NCBI GenBank assembly: GCA_049472395.1
Contig: JBLIRR010000037.1
Location: 1-64,000 of the forward strand
Origin: JBLIRR01 sp049472395
GTDB lineage: Bacteria > SZUA-182 > DTGQ01 > JBLIRR01
Reading direction: 5' to 3'
Length of the DNA stretch: 64,000 nt
A model generated the notes under the pieces. That model was given only the letters and a program-made list of their open reading frames with translations. It did not search any database and had not been told where the DNA came from. The position numbers were made by a program, and so were the translations under genes. Shown one piece after another: positions 33,396 through 42,077 of this stretch; position 1 is the first letter of the stretch; every line of letters begins with the position of its first letter.

Positions 33396-36143
33396 CTACA
33401 TTATTAGAAACTGTACCTGTACACTAAGTGTTGAGCTCGTAGACAATCCCCAGAATTTCAGATTTTTCAATTGATTAATTATACATAATCCTACTGCCTC
33501 GCCTATGTCATTTCTGGTGATCTCAGAGAAAATAACATTCCCATTGACATCAATTCTAATATTTACATCAAGGTTTCCTTTCATGTATATTCCCTGCAGA
33601 CAGGAAGAGAGTTTAGAGATATTCATGGTAATAATATTCTTAACATTGTTTTCTAATTTTTCGTCGCCTACAATGGTTACTTTTTGAATTGACAGTCCTC
33701 CAGTTACCATTCCCTGACCAACTGTTGCCGGCAAAATAACATTAAATCCTAATGTCTGCATACTTGGAGCAATGATAGATGTTCCCCAATTCGGTAATGA
33801 GAGTGAGGATTGGAAAGGTTGGTTGAAAATTGCAGGAGTATTTACACTAAAAATTGTTAGAGGATTTGATAATGGAAATTGTGATGCTCCCCCACGCACA
33901 GGAAATGTAAAAGCTGTATTATAGAGAGAAACAGGAGAGATCGGAATATAATTAAAGAGACTCTGCGTCTGTGAAAGTGGAACCAGCGAGGGAAATATGG
34001 TATTAGGTCCACTAATACCGCTAGTATTAAAAACAGAACCAGGAGAAGAGGAAATCGATGGCGCAGATTGAATATGTGTACTCGTATACCCCGGTACACT
34101 CATTCCAAACCCACTACTTGCAACAGCACTCATTCCTCCTCCTACTCCGCCAGTTAAAGCATAACCGCTTGGAGCTGAGGCAGGGAGACCAGAACCAATA
34201 CTCCAGTTGTAAAATGAAGAGGATCTTGCTGCTGCCCCACTCATCGAACCTGTTCCCACAGCATAATCAGATACTCCCTCAGAAAGGGGCAGGGCTTGTT
34301 TTACAGTTGTCGATTCCCCTGTTTCATTCCGTACCAGAGTATCAACCGCCACAAATGAGGTATAATCCGTAAGTAAATTATATTGCAAGCCCAAATCCGT
34401 TATCACATTTACAATATCAGCATCAGTGGATAATTTATTGTAATCTCCGAGAATCATAATACGATGGCGGGCCCATAGATAACGTAATGCAGAATTTTTG
34501 TCCGAGGGCTGAACATCTCCAACAGTAAAAACCTTCGTATACTCTTCATCCCCTGAAAAGCCGGTTAATTCGATTTCTCCCTCAGGATTTCCACTCCATT
34601 TGCCAAAACAAATGACGGGTCTTTCCGCAAGCACATCAGGAATGCTCGGCGGTTCAATATCATACGCCCCAAATTCTCCAAAATCCACATTAATTTGGGT
34701 CAGTACAGGAGATTCTATATAACGGCGGAACTTTTCTCCCTGAGCTGCTGCCTCAGCCTGTTTCGTGACAACAAACGGCTCGCCCATGCCGACATGAGCC
34801 ATGCCTTCGATGATATGACGATTGACGCTTGAGCCAATTCCAAAGGCAAATACGTTGGCATCTCCCAGGTTTTTACGTATCAAGTCAAAGACTTCAGGCT
34901 CAACAGTAACAAAGCCATCAGTAACAGGAACAATGATTCGGGACATTCCTTCACTTCGCGGTAAGGCCAGAGCACGGATAAGGGCGCGCAGTATCTCAGT
35001 GCCTCCTCCCCCTCTCTGCCTGTCAATAAGATCTATAGCAGTTTGGATATTTTCCTCTGTCGCAGGCAAAGATCCTTCCTCCGACATTATTGCTGCACTG
35101 TTTGCGAATAGGAGCACGTTGAATCTATCTTCAGGTCTGAGATTATTGATGAGATCTTTAAGTAATTTTTTTGATATTTCAAGGGGAAAGCCACTCATTG
35201 AGCCGGAAACGTCAACGATAAAGATATATTCCCGGGGAGTAATATCCTTCTGCTCAACCTTTTCAGGGGGTTGTACCATCAAGAGAAAGAAATTTTCTTC
35301 CTCACCTTCATACAGGAGCACACCGGACTCAATAGCCCCACCAGCCAATTGATATTTAAGGATAAAATCACGATTGCCTCCAAACTGCTCCGATTCCCCA
35401 AGCCTGATCACTGCGAAGGATTTCCCTTCATACTGAATATTAGTTTCATGGGTATCGCACAACACCTGTTGAATAGGAAGCCCTGCTGAAATATCGACTT
35501 GAATATCAAAAGTATACGATGGTGCTTCACCCTCATGCAAATAGGGATTTACCACCCATTCTTCAGATGATGTCGCTTCAGCAATAGGTGTATTTGAATA
35601 TCGAGGGCTTACAACGGTGGGATAGACAAATTCATATATGGAGTCTGTGGGAACGAGTAATTCAGTGTACCTCAGCTCAACCTGGATTTCATCGCCGGGC
35701 ATGATATTAGCCACATTCATTTGAAACACATTCGGCCGCTGCTGTTCTAAAAGCGACGCGCTTTTGCCTTCTTCTTTCGCCTTTTCATAAGTTTCTCTTG
35801 CTTCCTCCTTTTTTTGAATCTCCGCTACGATGGTTCGATCACCGATTGTCATTATCATTCCATACACAGCAGCTCGTGTAGAGGCAGGGAATACATAGAT
35901 CGCTTCAAGAGTATGCTCTCCCTCATTTTTATAAATCTGGGATACCACCACATCAGCGATAACACCGGCAATATTCACACTGGCTGAGGTAGATTTCAAG
36001 GGGAGCTGATCAAGATCAGAATCCTCGCTTATGACAAGAAAATAAGGTGATAAGGTTTTATCGCTCTCATCTGAGAGTTCGTCCGAGAGCGCCGGGTTTG
36101 CAATAAATAAAATTAAGAAAATGCACATTACTACTCTTTTCAT
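33396..36143 (-). CDS. VIT-vWA protein with AgmX/PglI-type C-terminal domain
   Basis: The 915-aa product has a signal peptide (1-20), a VIT domain (about 35-170, with NVAGVIADVVVSQIYKN and FPASTRAAVYG), a vWA domain with MIDAS motif DVSGSMSG (about 305) and a long Ser/Gly/Pro-rich low-complexity region (about 620-810). The final ~95-residue domain (NISKLSSCLQG ... GLCIINQLKNLKFW) has a Cys pair placed as in the C-terminal domain of the FHA-TonB protein at 6247-8583. VIT-vWA proteins are exported adhesion-like scaffolds. The shared TonB-like tail suggests it may be engaged by the Glt-like machine, which is inference. Confidence 0.8.
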   Translation of the reverse strand: MKRVVMCIFLILFIANPALSDELSDESDKTLSPYFLVISEDSDLDQLPLKSTSASVNIAGVIADVVVSQIYKNEGEHTLEAIYVFPASTRAAVYGMIMTIGDRTIVAEIQKKEEARETYEKAKEEGKSASLLEQQRPNVFQMNVANIMPGDEIQVELRYTELLVPTDSIYEFVYPTVVSPRYSNTPIAEATSSEEWVVNPYLHEGEAPSYTFDIQVDISAGLPIQQVLCDTHETNIQYEGKSFAVIRLGESEQFGGNRDFILKYQLAGGAIESGVLLYEGEEENFFLLMVQPPEKVEQKDITPREYIFIVDVSGSMSGFPLEISKKLLKDLINNLRPEDRFNVLLFANSAAIMSEEGSLPATEENIQTAIDLIDRQRGGGGTEILRALIRALALPRSEGMSRIIVPVTDGFVTVEPEVFDLIRKNLGDANVFAFGIGSSVNRHIIEGMAHVGMGEPFVVTKQAEAAAQGEKFRRYIESPVLTQINVDFGEFGAYDIEPPSIPDVLAERPVICFGKWSGNPEGEIELTGFSGDEEYTKVFTVGDVQPSDKNSALRYLWARHRIMILGDYNKLSTDADIVNVITDLGLQYNLLTDYTSFVAVDTLVRNETGESTTVKQALPLSEGVSDYAVGTGSMSGAAARSSSFYNWSIGSGLPASAPSGYALTGGVGGGMSAVASSGFGMSVPGYTSTHIQSAPSISSSPGSVFNTSGISGPNTIFPSLVPLSQTQSLFNYIPISPVSLYNTAFTFPVRGGASQFPLSNPLTIFSVNTPAIFNQPFQSSLSLPNWGTSIIAPSMQTLGFNVILPATVGQGMVTGGLSIQKVTIVGDEKLENNVKNIITMNISKLSSCLQGIYMKGNLDVNIRIDVNGNVIFSEITRNDIGEAVGLCIINQLKNLKFWGLSTSSTLSVQVQFLIM

Positions 36144-36807
36144 GACTTTTCTCCTTAATTTGTCTTACTCTTTATGAGTATTACATTATTTAATGTCTCG
36201 CGGCTTTAGTATGTGCTTTTTAATTTTTTATACACCCCCTTTCTGATCATACATTAATGTATCTCCTCTTTTTTTAATGTGATAAAAAGAAACTTCTGAT
36301 TATTATTTTTTTCATAACATTATTATACACCATCATACTCATTTTTACTATATTAATATTCTTATTATGTATTGACAGGAATACGCTTTTTGAGCCACTA
36401 GGATATATTATTATAAATTAATATAAATCTACTATAATTTTAAATAAAAATCCGCAGAAGGGAGATATATACTAACTATAGGTATTATGAGTACCGCAGG
36501 GATCATATTTAAGGTAGGGGATTTTAGAGATTATCAAATTCAATCTGAGATACAATAAGATGTCGGATTGGATCTATATAAGATAAGCTCAGGAAAACAT
36601 AAAGGAGAGAGGCATATCACTAAAAGAGTTAGGAGTCTGCTTCGCAAGCTTCTCTATTTTGCTTCATTGAATATGGCCAAAAAGATAAATAGGAGAAACA
36701 AAAATGCAAGTAGGGCCATTTCTGACCCTACTTTTAAATTTTAAAACTAAAATCAGGGAGGAAATGGCCCTACTCATCACTCCCTAAATTGTCTATAACC
36801 AAATCAA
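36144..36807. other. Intergenic region with a 14-bp inverted repeat
   Basis: No supported gene. AGTAGGGCCATTTC (36709-36722) and its perfect complement GAAATGGCCCTACT (36761-36774) form a hairpin just downstream of the minus-strand peptidase-like gene, with a further CCCTACT inside the loop. It may serve as a terminator. The rest is AT-rich leader for the VIT-vWA gene. Confidence 0.5.
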
Positions 36808-38510
36808 TTACTTTTTCGGACCAACATTAGTAAAAGTAAAATCATAGGTATAATCCACATAACTGGTAAATCCCTCTGGTGCATCGAAGGTAACAAGCAT
36901 CACCGCGCTACTAGAGTTTTTAAGTATCTTGTTAAGTTCAAGTATCCCATCTTCGGTGACATCGTCGAGTCTCATGGTCAGTACCTTAAATTCGTTACCG
37001 GATTTTTTCTCCTTAATGCCGACAAATGACACGGTAAAGTCGTTGTTAATGGGCAGAATTTCAGTGATATCTTTGAACGCTTCTGTGTTGGAACAGTCGG
37101 AAATTAAAGTCCCGTCCACGTAAACGTTGTCCACTATCCAGCCATCTTCAGTGTGAAATGCCCAGTCAGTAACGTAGCGGAAGGCAATGAGAATATCCTG
37201 ACCGGCGTAAGCACTGAGGTCAAAGCTCATACTAATCCAACTTCCGCTATATCCCGTCAGGCCGGGCAGATTCTCTATAACCTTAGGATAGGAGCCATCT
37301 ATGGGTTCATCTACAGTATACTCGTTAGCCAAACTAGTCCAGGTGTGCCCGCCGTCTGCAGATACTTGCACGAAACCAAAGTCCCATTCTTCTTCGATAT
37401 CATAAAAGGTGTCGAAGCTCAGCGTGCCTCCGCCAGCGGCCTCAAAGATGGCCCAATTATCAATTTCATCGCCTGTGCCACTCATCAGGACATTGCCATC
37501 CGAACTCCAGGCCGTCGGTTGCATCGTATAGTCAACCCCGTTGAATGTAAGCTTAGCAAGGTCCTTAGGATCTCCATCGATCCAGATATAGTCCGTACCC
37601 CAGGGTGGGGCGCCTGATGTGCTAAAGGCCTCGGTATTAGGAGAATCAGGGCTTCCGATGTTAAGGTTAAAACTAATGTTTTCGAGTTGATAACGACCTC
37701 CTCCTGGTGTCATGGAATCGATTAACAATGCAACAGCCCAGTCATGATAAAGGTCACCAAAATCCTTTTTGATGTTGAAGTCCCCCAAAGTAGAATTGAT
37801 AGACGAAATACCGTTATCTGGATTGCAAACCATTGCCTGGATGAAGGGACCGCCAAAGTTTTCAAAAAGGTAAAGCGTCCAAAGATAGGCATGTCCATAA
37901 TCAGAAAGGATTTCTAAATCTCCTTGATCTCCCCAGACTACGAGTGAATTCTCGGGTCGATTTGCTGCATCATTGACATGAGAATCTGGGTGACCATAGC
38001 CGTTCAGGAAGAAAGCAAAATCTGAGCACCCCTCGTTAATCCATAGTTCTTCATCAGGATCAATATCATCAATGAATTGTTTTAATTCTTTTATTTTAAT
38101 TTCCGCATCAGTTCTATCCAAAACTTCCATTTGCATATTCCTTATTAACCGGTTCTCTTCTTTGTATTTTGATGCATATTGCTCAAGTCTCTCAATGCGA
38201 TTGTGTGCTTCAATTACTGCCCCATGAGATGTAGGCAAAGAGAATTGAAGGACTTTTTTGCTATAACGCTGCGCATATGGATAATTGCCAACCAATTCCT
38301 CATAAAACCAGGCAATTTTATTATTGATAGCGGCCTTTTCTTCATCAGACAGATTATCGGCATGTAATGCTGATTCTAATAATACTTTCCCTTTATGCAG
38401 TTCGCCATCTGAAATATGTAATTGTGCTTTTTGAATAATGTCCATTGCTTCATTGCTGTAAGCAGAAGCAACGAAAATAAAAGAAAGCACAATTTAAACC
38501 AATATCTCAT
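36808..38510 (-). pseudogene. Exported peptidase-like protein, signal peptide frameshifted
   Basis: The body (560 codons from GTG 38490) has helical repeats, then IDPDEELWINEGCSDFAFFL (about residue 145), which resembles the downstream metal-ligand helix of immune-inhibitor-A/hyicolysin-type metallopeptidases. No HExxH exists. An immune-inhibitor-A-like beta region (DGWIVDNVYVDG) and an unknown C-terminal domain follow. The natural start is ATG 38510: it overlaps the upstream stop (ATGA), has AAAGGAG 9 nt before it, and encodes MRYWFK plus a hydrophobic core. It is one base out of frame with the body; adding one base near 38492-38500 gives a perfect signal peptide (MRYWFKxVLSFIFVASAYS). It is either a pseudogene or a sequencing error. 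Confidence 0.6.
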
Positions 38511-38727
38511 TTGGTAGACTCCTTTGAATTAGTTCCCTCTTCTTTCTTCTCATTATCCTCTGTACTTTTTAAATATTTTGAAAAGATAATGGTTATCGCG
38601 GCTCCAAATAGTGCAGATGAGACGAAAAGCATTGAAGAAATCGCAAAAACAATCGAACCGATTGAACTTGAGTTGGGATTATACCCCTTCTTGACTCTCA
38701 GAATTTTTCTTTTTTACTTTCACACAT
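38507..38727 (-). pseudogene. KKGYNPNSSS small membrane protein, copy 2 (frameshift at start)
   Basis: One frame encodes RKILRVKKGYNPNSSSIGS, a membrane helix (VFAISSMLFVSSALFGAAITIIF) and a charged tail ending SKESTK at 38507. It is a clear paralogue of the 77-aa protein at 40983-41216. No normal start exists in frame. ATG 38727, with GAGGG upstream, is one base out of frame; one extra A in the six-base tract at 38710-38715 would restore MCESKK-RKILRVKKGYN. The stop overlaps the next gene's ATG. No known family was recognised. Confidence 0.5.
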
Positions 38728-39808
38728 ACTATTTCCCTCAAAATAATTCCTATTAAAACCAAAAAATACATGCCGGCAACAGGTGAGATAAACGCAAGGT
38801 TATAAAAAAGAAGATATGCCACCGCTTTTGCGCGATAGAGGGGCACCGGGATCATGGATACAATGGGTATATACATCTGACCGACGCAGGACAGGTCTCC
38901 ACAGGCAATAAAAAAGCCGAGAACAACCGCAACCGGAATGACCATCACAAAATGATTTATCAATGCGCTGAACCACCGCCGGATGTTGTCCCCAAATAAC
39001 TATGCAAAGGGTAGGCGCGACACACCCGATACGCTGTGTGAACTCTTAATACTGATGGCTGCCAGCACCACGACTCCAAGCACCATGCCCCATTTAATCA
39101 TGGGTGCAATCCAGCTGAGTGCCGAGATAAAAAGGGACCCTGATAAAAGAAAAGGCCCATAAGGGTGCAGGTAAAAAGCATGGCCGTTACAAAGACAAGG
39201 CCAGAGATAAGAGACTTCCATCTGTCGCTGCCCAAAAAAATCAGAAAGGCGATTAAAAAACTTAAGGTTGTGAACACGCAGGAATTTGCACTGTCAAGCA
39301 GACCAGCGGCAATTACTGCCCTGGATGACAATGCATCAAAGGTTGTTTCTTTGATCGTTTTTGTATCACATGAATCTTGAAAGGGAACAATGGAATTATG
39401 AATATATTCTTCCGGATTCTGACTGAAGTTTCTCAATTCCTCTTTCAGATTATTCCCGATATCCGTTTCCCCGCTAAGCACCTGATCGCCCACAAATATT
39501 GTAGGGATATCCGAATTTTGGTCGCCAAAATCCATACCAGCAGATAAAAAAAGATCATACACATCTTCATGTAATTCCAGATCATAAAAATACACGTTTA
39601 AGGATATGTGATAGTGCTTGGCTAATCGTGGGAAAATACTGCGTAATAATTTTTTACAATACGAACAATCGCCATATGAAAATAGGTGAATCGGTAAGAA
39701 GGGCTCATTTTCCCCTTCCTCTATCACGATTTCCTGTCTGACTTTTTCAGCGACTTTGCTCAGCCTATGGCTGTCACTGGTAGTGTTATTTTTGGGACTT
39801 AAGGTGAA
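38679..39808 (-). pseudogene. Glutaredoxin-CcdA-like thiol-redox membrane protein, broken
   Basis: Collecting frames gives a thioredoxin/glutaredoxin-like domain with GDCSYCKKLL, then CcdA/DsbD-type membrane helices (GLLDSANSCVFTTLSFLIAF, where relatives have NPC) and the partner repeat GFFIACGDLSCVGQMYIP. The frame shifts near 39140, and an amber codon (39000-39002, LPFA-TAG-LFGDN) interrupts the second frame. There is no start codon of its own: the frame continues directly from the TAA of the metallophosphatase relic (ILD-TAA-FTLSP). DsbD-like proteins carry electrons across the inner membrane to periplasmic thioredoxins such as the TlpA-like protein next door. This copy cannot be functional as read. 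Confidence 0.7.
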
Positions 39809-40481
39809 TTAATCTAAAATCGTATCATTGACATCAATTGCGCTGATTGTGATTGCACCGGCATTGACATCAACCTTACAAAAGTGATATTTTCTGGCCT
39901 CTGCCTGGGATGAATAATCCTTTTTTTTATTCATCCATAATAATTCAGCACCTCCGCCGCCGGAGATGATATATCGGATACCATTACACTGCGAGCGCTC
40001 ATATAGGTGCCAGGATGAAAATACAAGATCTGCATTGCCCGTTCTATTACCTGTTGATGATGTTTGTGGGTCCTGTTCTCCCCAGGCCGTGGATCTCCAA
40101 ATACGATAAATGAAAATGATTCCCCCTTATTATAGGCGGTTCTTATTTGATACGAGGAATCATTATGTGGGGTTTTAATGATCCCGCTACCGCACATAAC
40201 TTGATAATTATATGTATGGCCTGATTGCAGTCCGCTGATTTTTACAAAATGTGATCTGGATTCTTTCTCCGATGTAAATGTGGTAATCTTATCATTGTCA
40301 TATACTAAAACCTTGGCATTCATACTCTGTTTTAAATGAAAAGCAACCGTCGCGGACACTCTATCAACTTCCAATACATAAGGGGCGATCAAAAACTGAT
40401 TGTCGATCGAGTGGGCATCTACTCGATGCTGAAAATAAAACACGAGGAATATTAAAAAAAAGCTTTAAAGAACCGCTTCAT
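39809..40481 (-). pseudogene. Purple-acid-phosphatase-like metallophosphoesterase, internally deleted
   Basis: ATG 40481 overlaps the TlpA-like stop (ATGA) and encodes MKRFFKAFF before a stop caused by an A8 tract (40454-40461) one base short. The next frame continues with the signal peptide (IFLVFYF), a fibronectin-like N-domain (SGLQSGHTYNYQV) and the first metal motif (FIVFGDPRPG). About 100 residues with the GD and GNHE motifs are missing. Another frame near 40020 resumes with NADLVFSSWHLYERS and GIRYIISGGGGAELL, the end of the fold. Two frameshifts and a deletion make it a pseudogene. Confidence 0.75.
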
Positions 40482-40993
40482 TTTTCATCCTCCGATAATA
40501 GGTTCAGTGTGGTTTGGATTTGAGTGAGTGTGGAAAGATTATAGCCTTTTTTGGTGATGACAATCTCATTGTGTGGTCCAGTGATAAGTGTGGTTGGCAT
40601 TTCTTTGACGTTAAATTTTTCCATAACTGTTCTTTTTCTATCGAGCAGAATTGGATAACTTACATAAATAGAAGTGCTTAATAACTCATGCAGCGTGTCG
40701 GTATTTTCCGGATCAATCACAATGGATACCAGGGTTATATCTTTCTCTTTCAATTCAGCATTGATTTTTTCAAGTGCATTTAAATATTGTTTACAGACCT
40801 TACACCAGCTTACCCAAAACACAATTACGACTCTTTTTCCTCTTTGTTGATTAAGGTAAAACCGCTGGTGATTAGTATCTTCCAGATAAAAATCAGGAGC
40901 ATGTCCTTGTTCACTCTGATGGTTTATGCCGTGGTCTCGGCTACAATTTAAAAATAACATGATACACACAATTATGAGTGCCCTATTTCTCAT
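40478..40993 (-). CDS. TlpA/ResA-like thioredoxin-fold lipoprotein
   Basis: The 171-aa product has a lipoprotein signal (lipobox LFLNC, residue 17) and a complete thioredoxin-like domain: APDFYLEDTNHQRFYL, active site WVSWCKVCKQ (Cys-Lys-Val-Cys, about residues 64-67) and the cis-Pro region KEMPTTLI. It is a membrane-tethered periplasmic disulfide reductase of the AhpC/TSA-TlpA class. It would normally be reduced by a CcdA/DsbD-type protein; the only candidate here, immediately downstream, is broken. It overlaps the upstream small gene by 11 bp and the downstream ATG by 4 bp. Confidence 0.88.
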   Translation of the reverse strand: MRNRALIIVCIMLFLNCSRDHGINHQSEQGHAPDFYLEDTNHQRFYLNQQRGKRVVIVFWVSWCKVCKQYLNALEKINAELKEKDITLVSIVIDPENTDTLHELLSTSIYVSYPILLDRKRTVMEKFNVKEMPTTLITGPHNEIVITKKGYNLSTLTQIQTTLNLLSEDEK

Positions 40994-41216
40994 TCATTTT
41001 TTCTCTATTCATTTTATTCTTCTCAGTGTTTATTATTTTCTTAAACCGCGAGAATATAGGTAAGATTATGATCGTGATTATTCCGGTGCCGGCAAAAAAG
41101 GCGAAAAGGTAAGGGATTTGACTTCCGACTGAACTTGAATTGGGATTATATCCCTTTTTTATTCGTAAAATTCTCCCCTTTTTTTTGTATCTTTTAATAA
41201 TAGCCATTAAATTCAC
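40983..41216 (-). CDS. KKGYNPNSSS small membrane protein, copy 1
   Basis: The 77-aa protein (GTG 41216, or ATG 41207) has a basic N-terminus, the block RILRIKKGYNPNSSSVGS, one hydrophobic helix (YLFAFFAGTGIITIIILPIF) and a charged tail. It is intact and paralogous to the broken frame at 38507-38727; each copy lies directly beside thiol-redox or phosphoesterase genes. No family is recognised. A single-pass accessory subunit is the plausible role. It lies 5 bp after the lipoprotein gene and overlaps the TlpA-like gene. Confidence 0.7.
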   Translation of the reverse strand: MNLMAIIKRYKKKGRILRIKKGYNPNSSSVGSQIPYLFAFFAGTGIITIIILPIFSRFKKIINTEKNKMNREKMNEK

Positions 41217-41221
41217 GTGAT

Positions 41222-42064
41222 TTATAAAATGTTCTGGGATAATCCTCTGTTTAATGCATTCTTCAACCGCTCACTGTTTACGGCTGAATATTCAGCATTC
41301 AAGATTACCGTAATTGTTTGATGCGCTCTGCGATCTGTTTTTTTTATTTTTGGTTCAATAATTCTATTAAAGAGTGCGGCTTCGGCCAGCTTCACATCAC
41401 ATTGTTCAAAATCAGTTGCGCGTAATTTTTCGATTGACTGCATTTCATACAGTACACAAAGTGCATACGTTCTATTAATAATATTTTCCAATCTGTTGGC
41501 AGCAGTAATATAATCTGCTTCATTATTCGATTTTAATTGAGTAAGTGCAAGGTCCGCTTCTCTTTCGAGTTGTTTTTTGCCATGAAAAAAATCCTTATCT
41601 CTTCGGGTAAAAGTAGGTCTTATTCCATTAAAGAGTGCTGATATTTGGTATGCACTACTTTTCCTTGCAGCTTTGTCGGCATTGGCCATTGAACCTATCA
41701 AATCTCTTATCTTCATTACCGCAATGTGCTGGAGTCCTTTGGCCAGAGTTTGCTGATTTACTTTTGTACGTTCATTATGTGCACATTTTTCAATCGCATC
41801 CTGGATGGCTTTGTGATAATCAGTATTATTTTTCTCATCTACTTCTTTTACCAATTTTGAGCATATATTATATTGCTCTCTAATTGCATTCCAATTAGGA
41901 TTATCCTGTTTTCTCATATGCTCAATAACGACCTCAGCTTTTGCAAACTCTTTTAGGTATGCAAGGCTCTCTGCTCCCTGGCCACTTTTATGGCATGATA
42001 AGATATTAAGTCCAATAAATTCAATAAATATGATTAATAACAAAGATAATGCTTGTCTTTTCAT
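41222..42064 (-). CDS. Helical lipoprotein of unknown function
   Basis: The 280-aa product has a lipoprotein signal (LNILSC, about residue 24) and a wholly helical mature domain rich in Lys, Ala, Asn and Glu with two Cys pairs (NICSK/KCAHN, and CVLYE/EQCDV). Repeats look TPR- or helical-bundle-like, but no family was recognised. It is 13 bp from the upstream Ig/TPR gene and 5 bp from the downstream small gene, hence in the same operon. Confidence 0.65.
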   Translation of the reverse strand: MKRQALSLLLIIFIEFIGLNILSCHKSGQGAESLAYLKEFAKAEVVIEHMRKQDNPNWNAIREQYNICSKLVKEVDEKNNTDYHKAIQDAIEKCAHNERTKVNQQTLAKGLQHIAVMKIRDLIGSMANADKAARKSSAYQISALFNGIRPTFTRRDKDFFHGKKQLEREADLALTQLKSNNEADYITAANRLENIINRTYALCVLYEMQSIEKLRATDFEQCDVKLAEAALFNRIIEPKIKKTDRRAHQTITVILNAEYSAVNSERLKNALNRGLSQNIL

Positions 42065-42077
42065 TGTGCCCCCTTTG

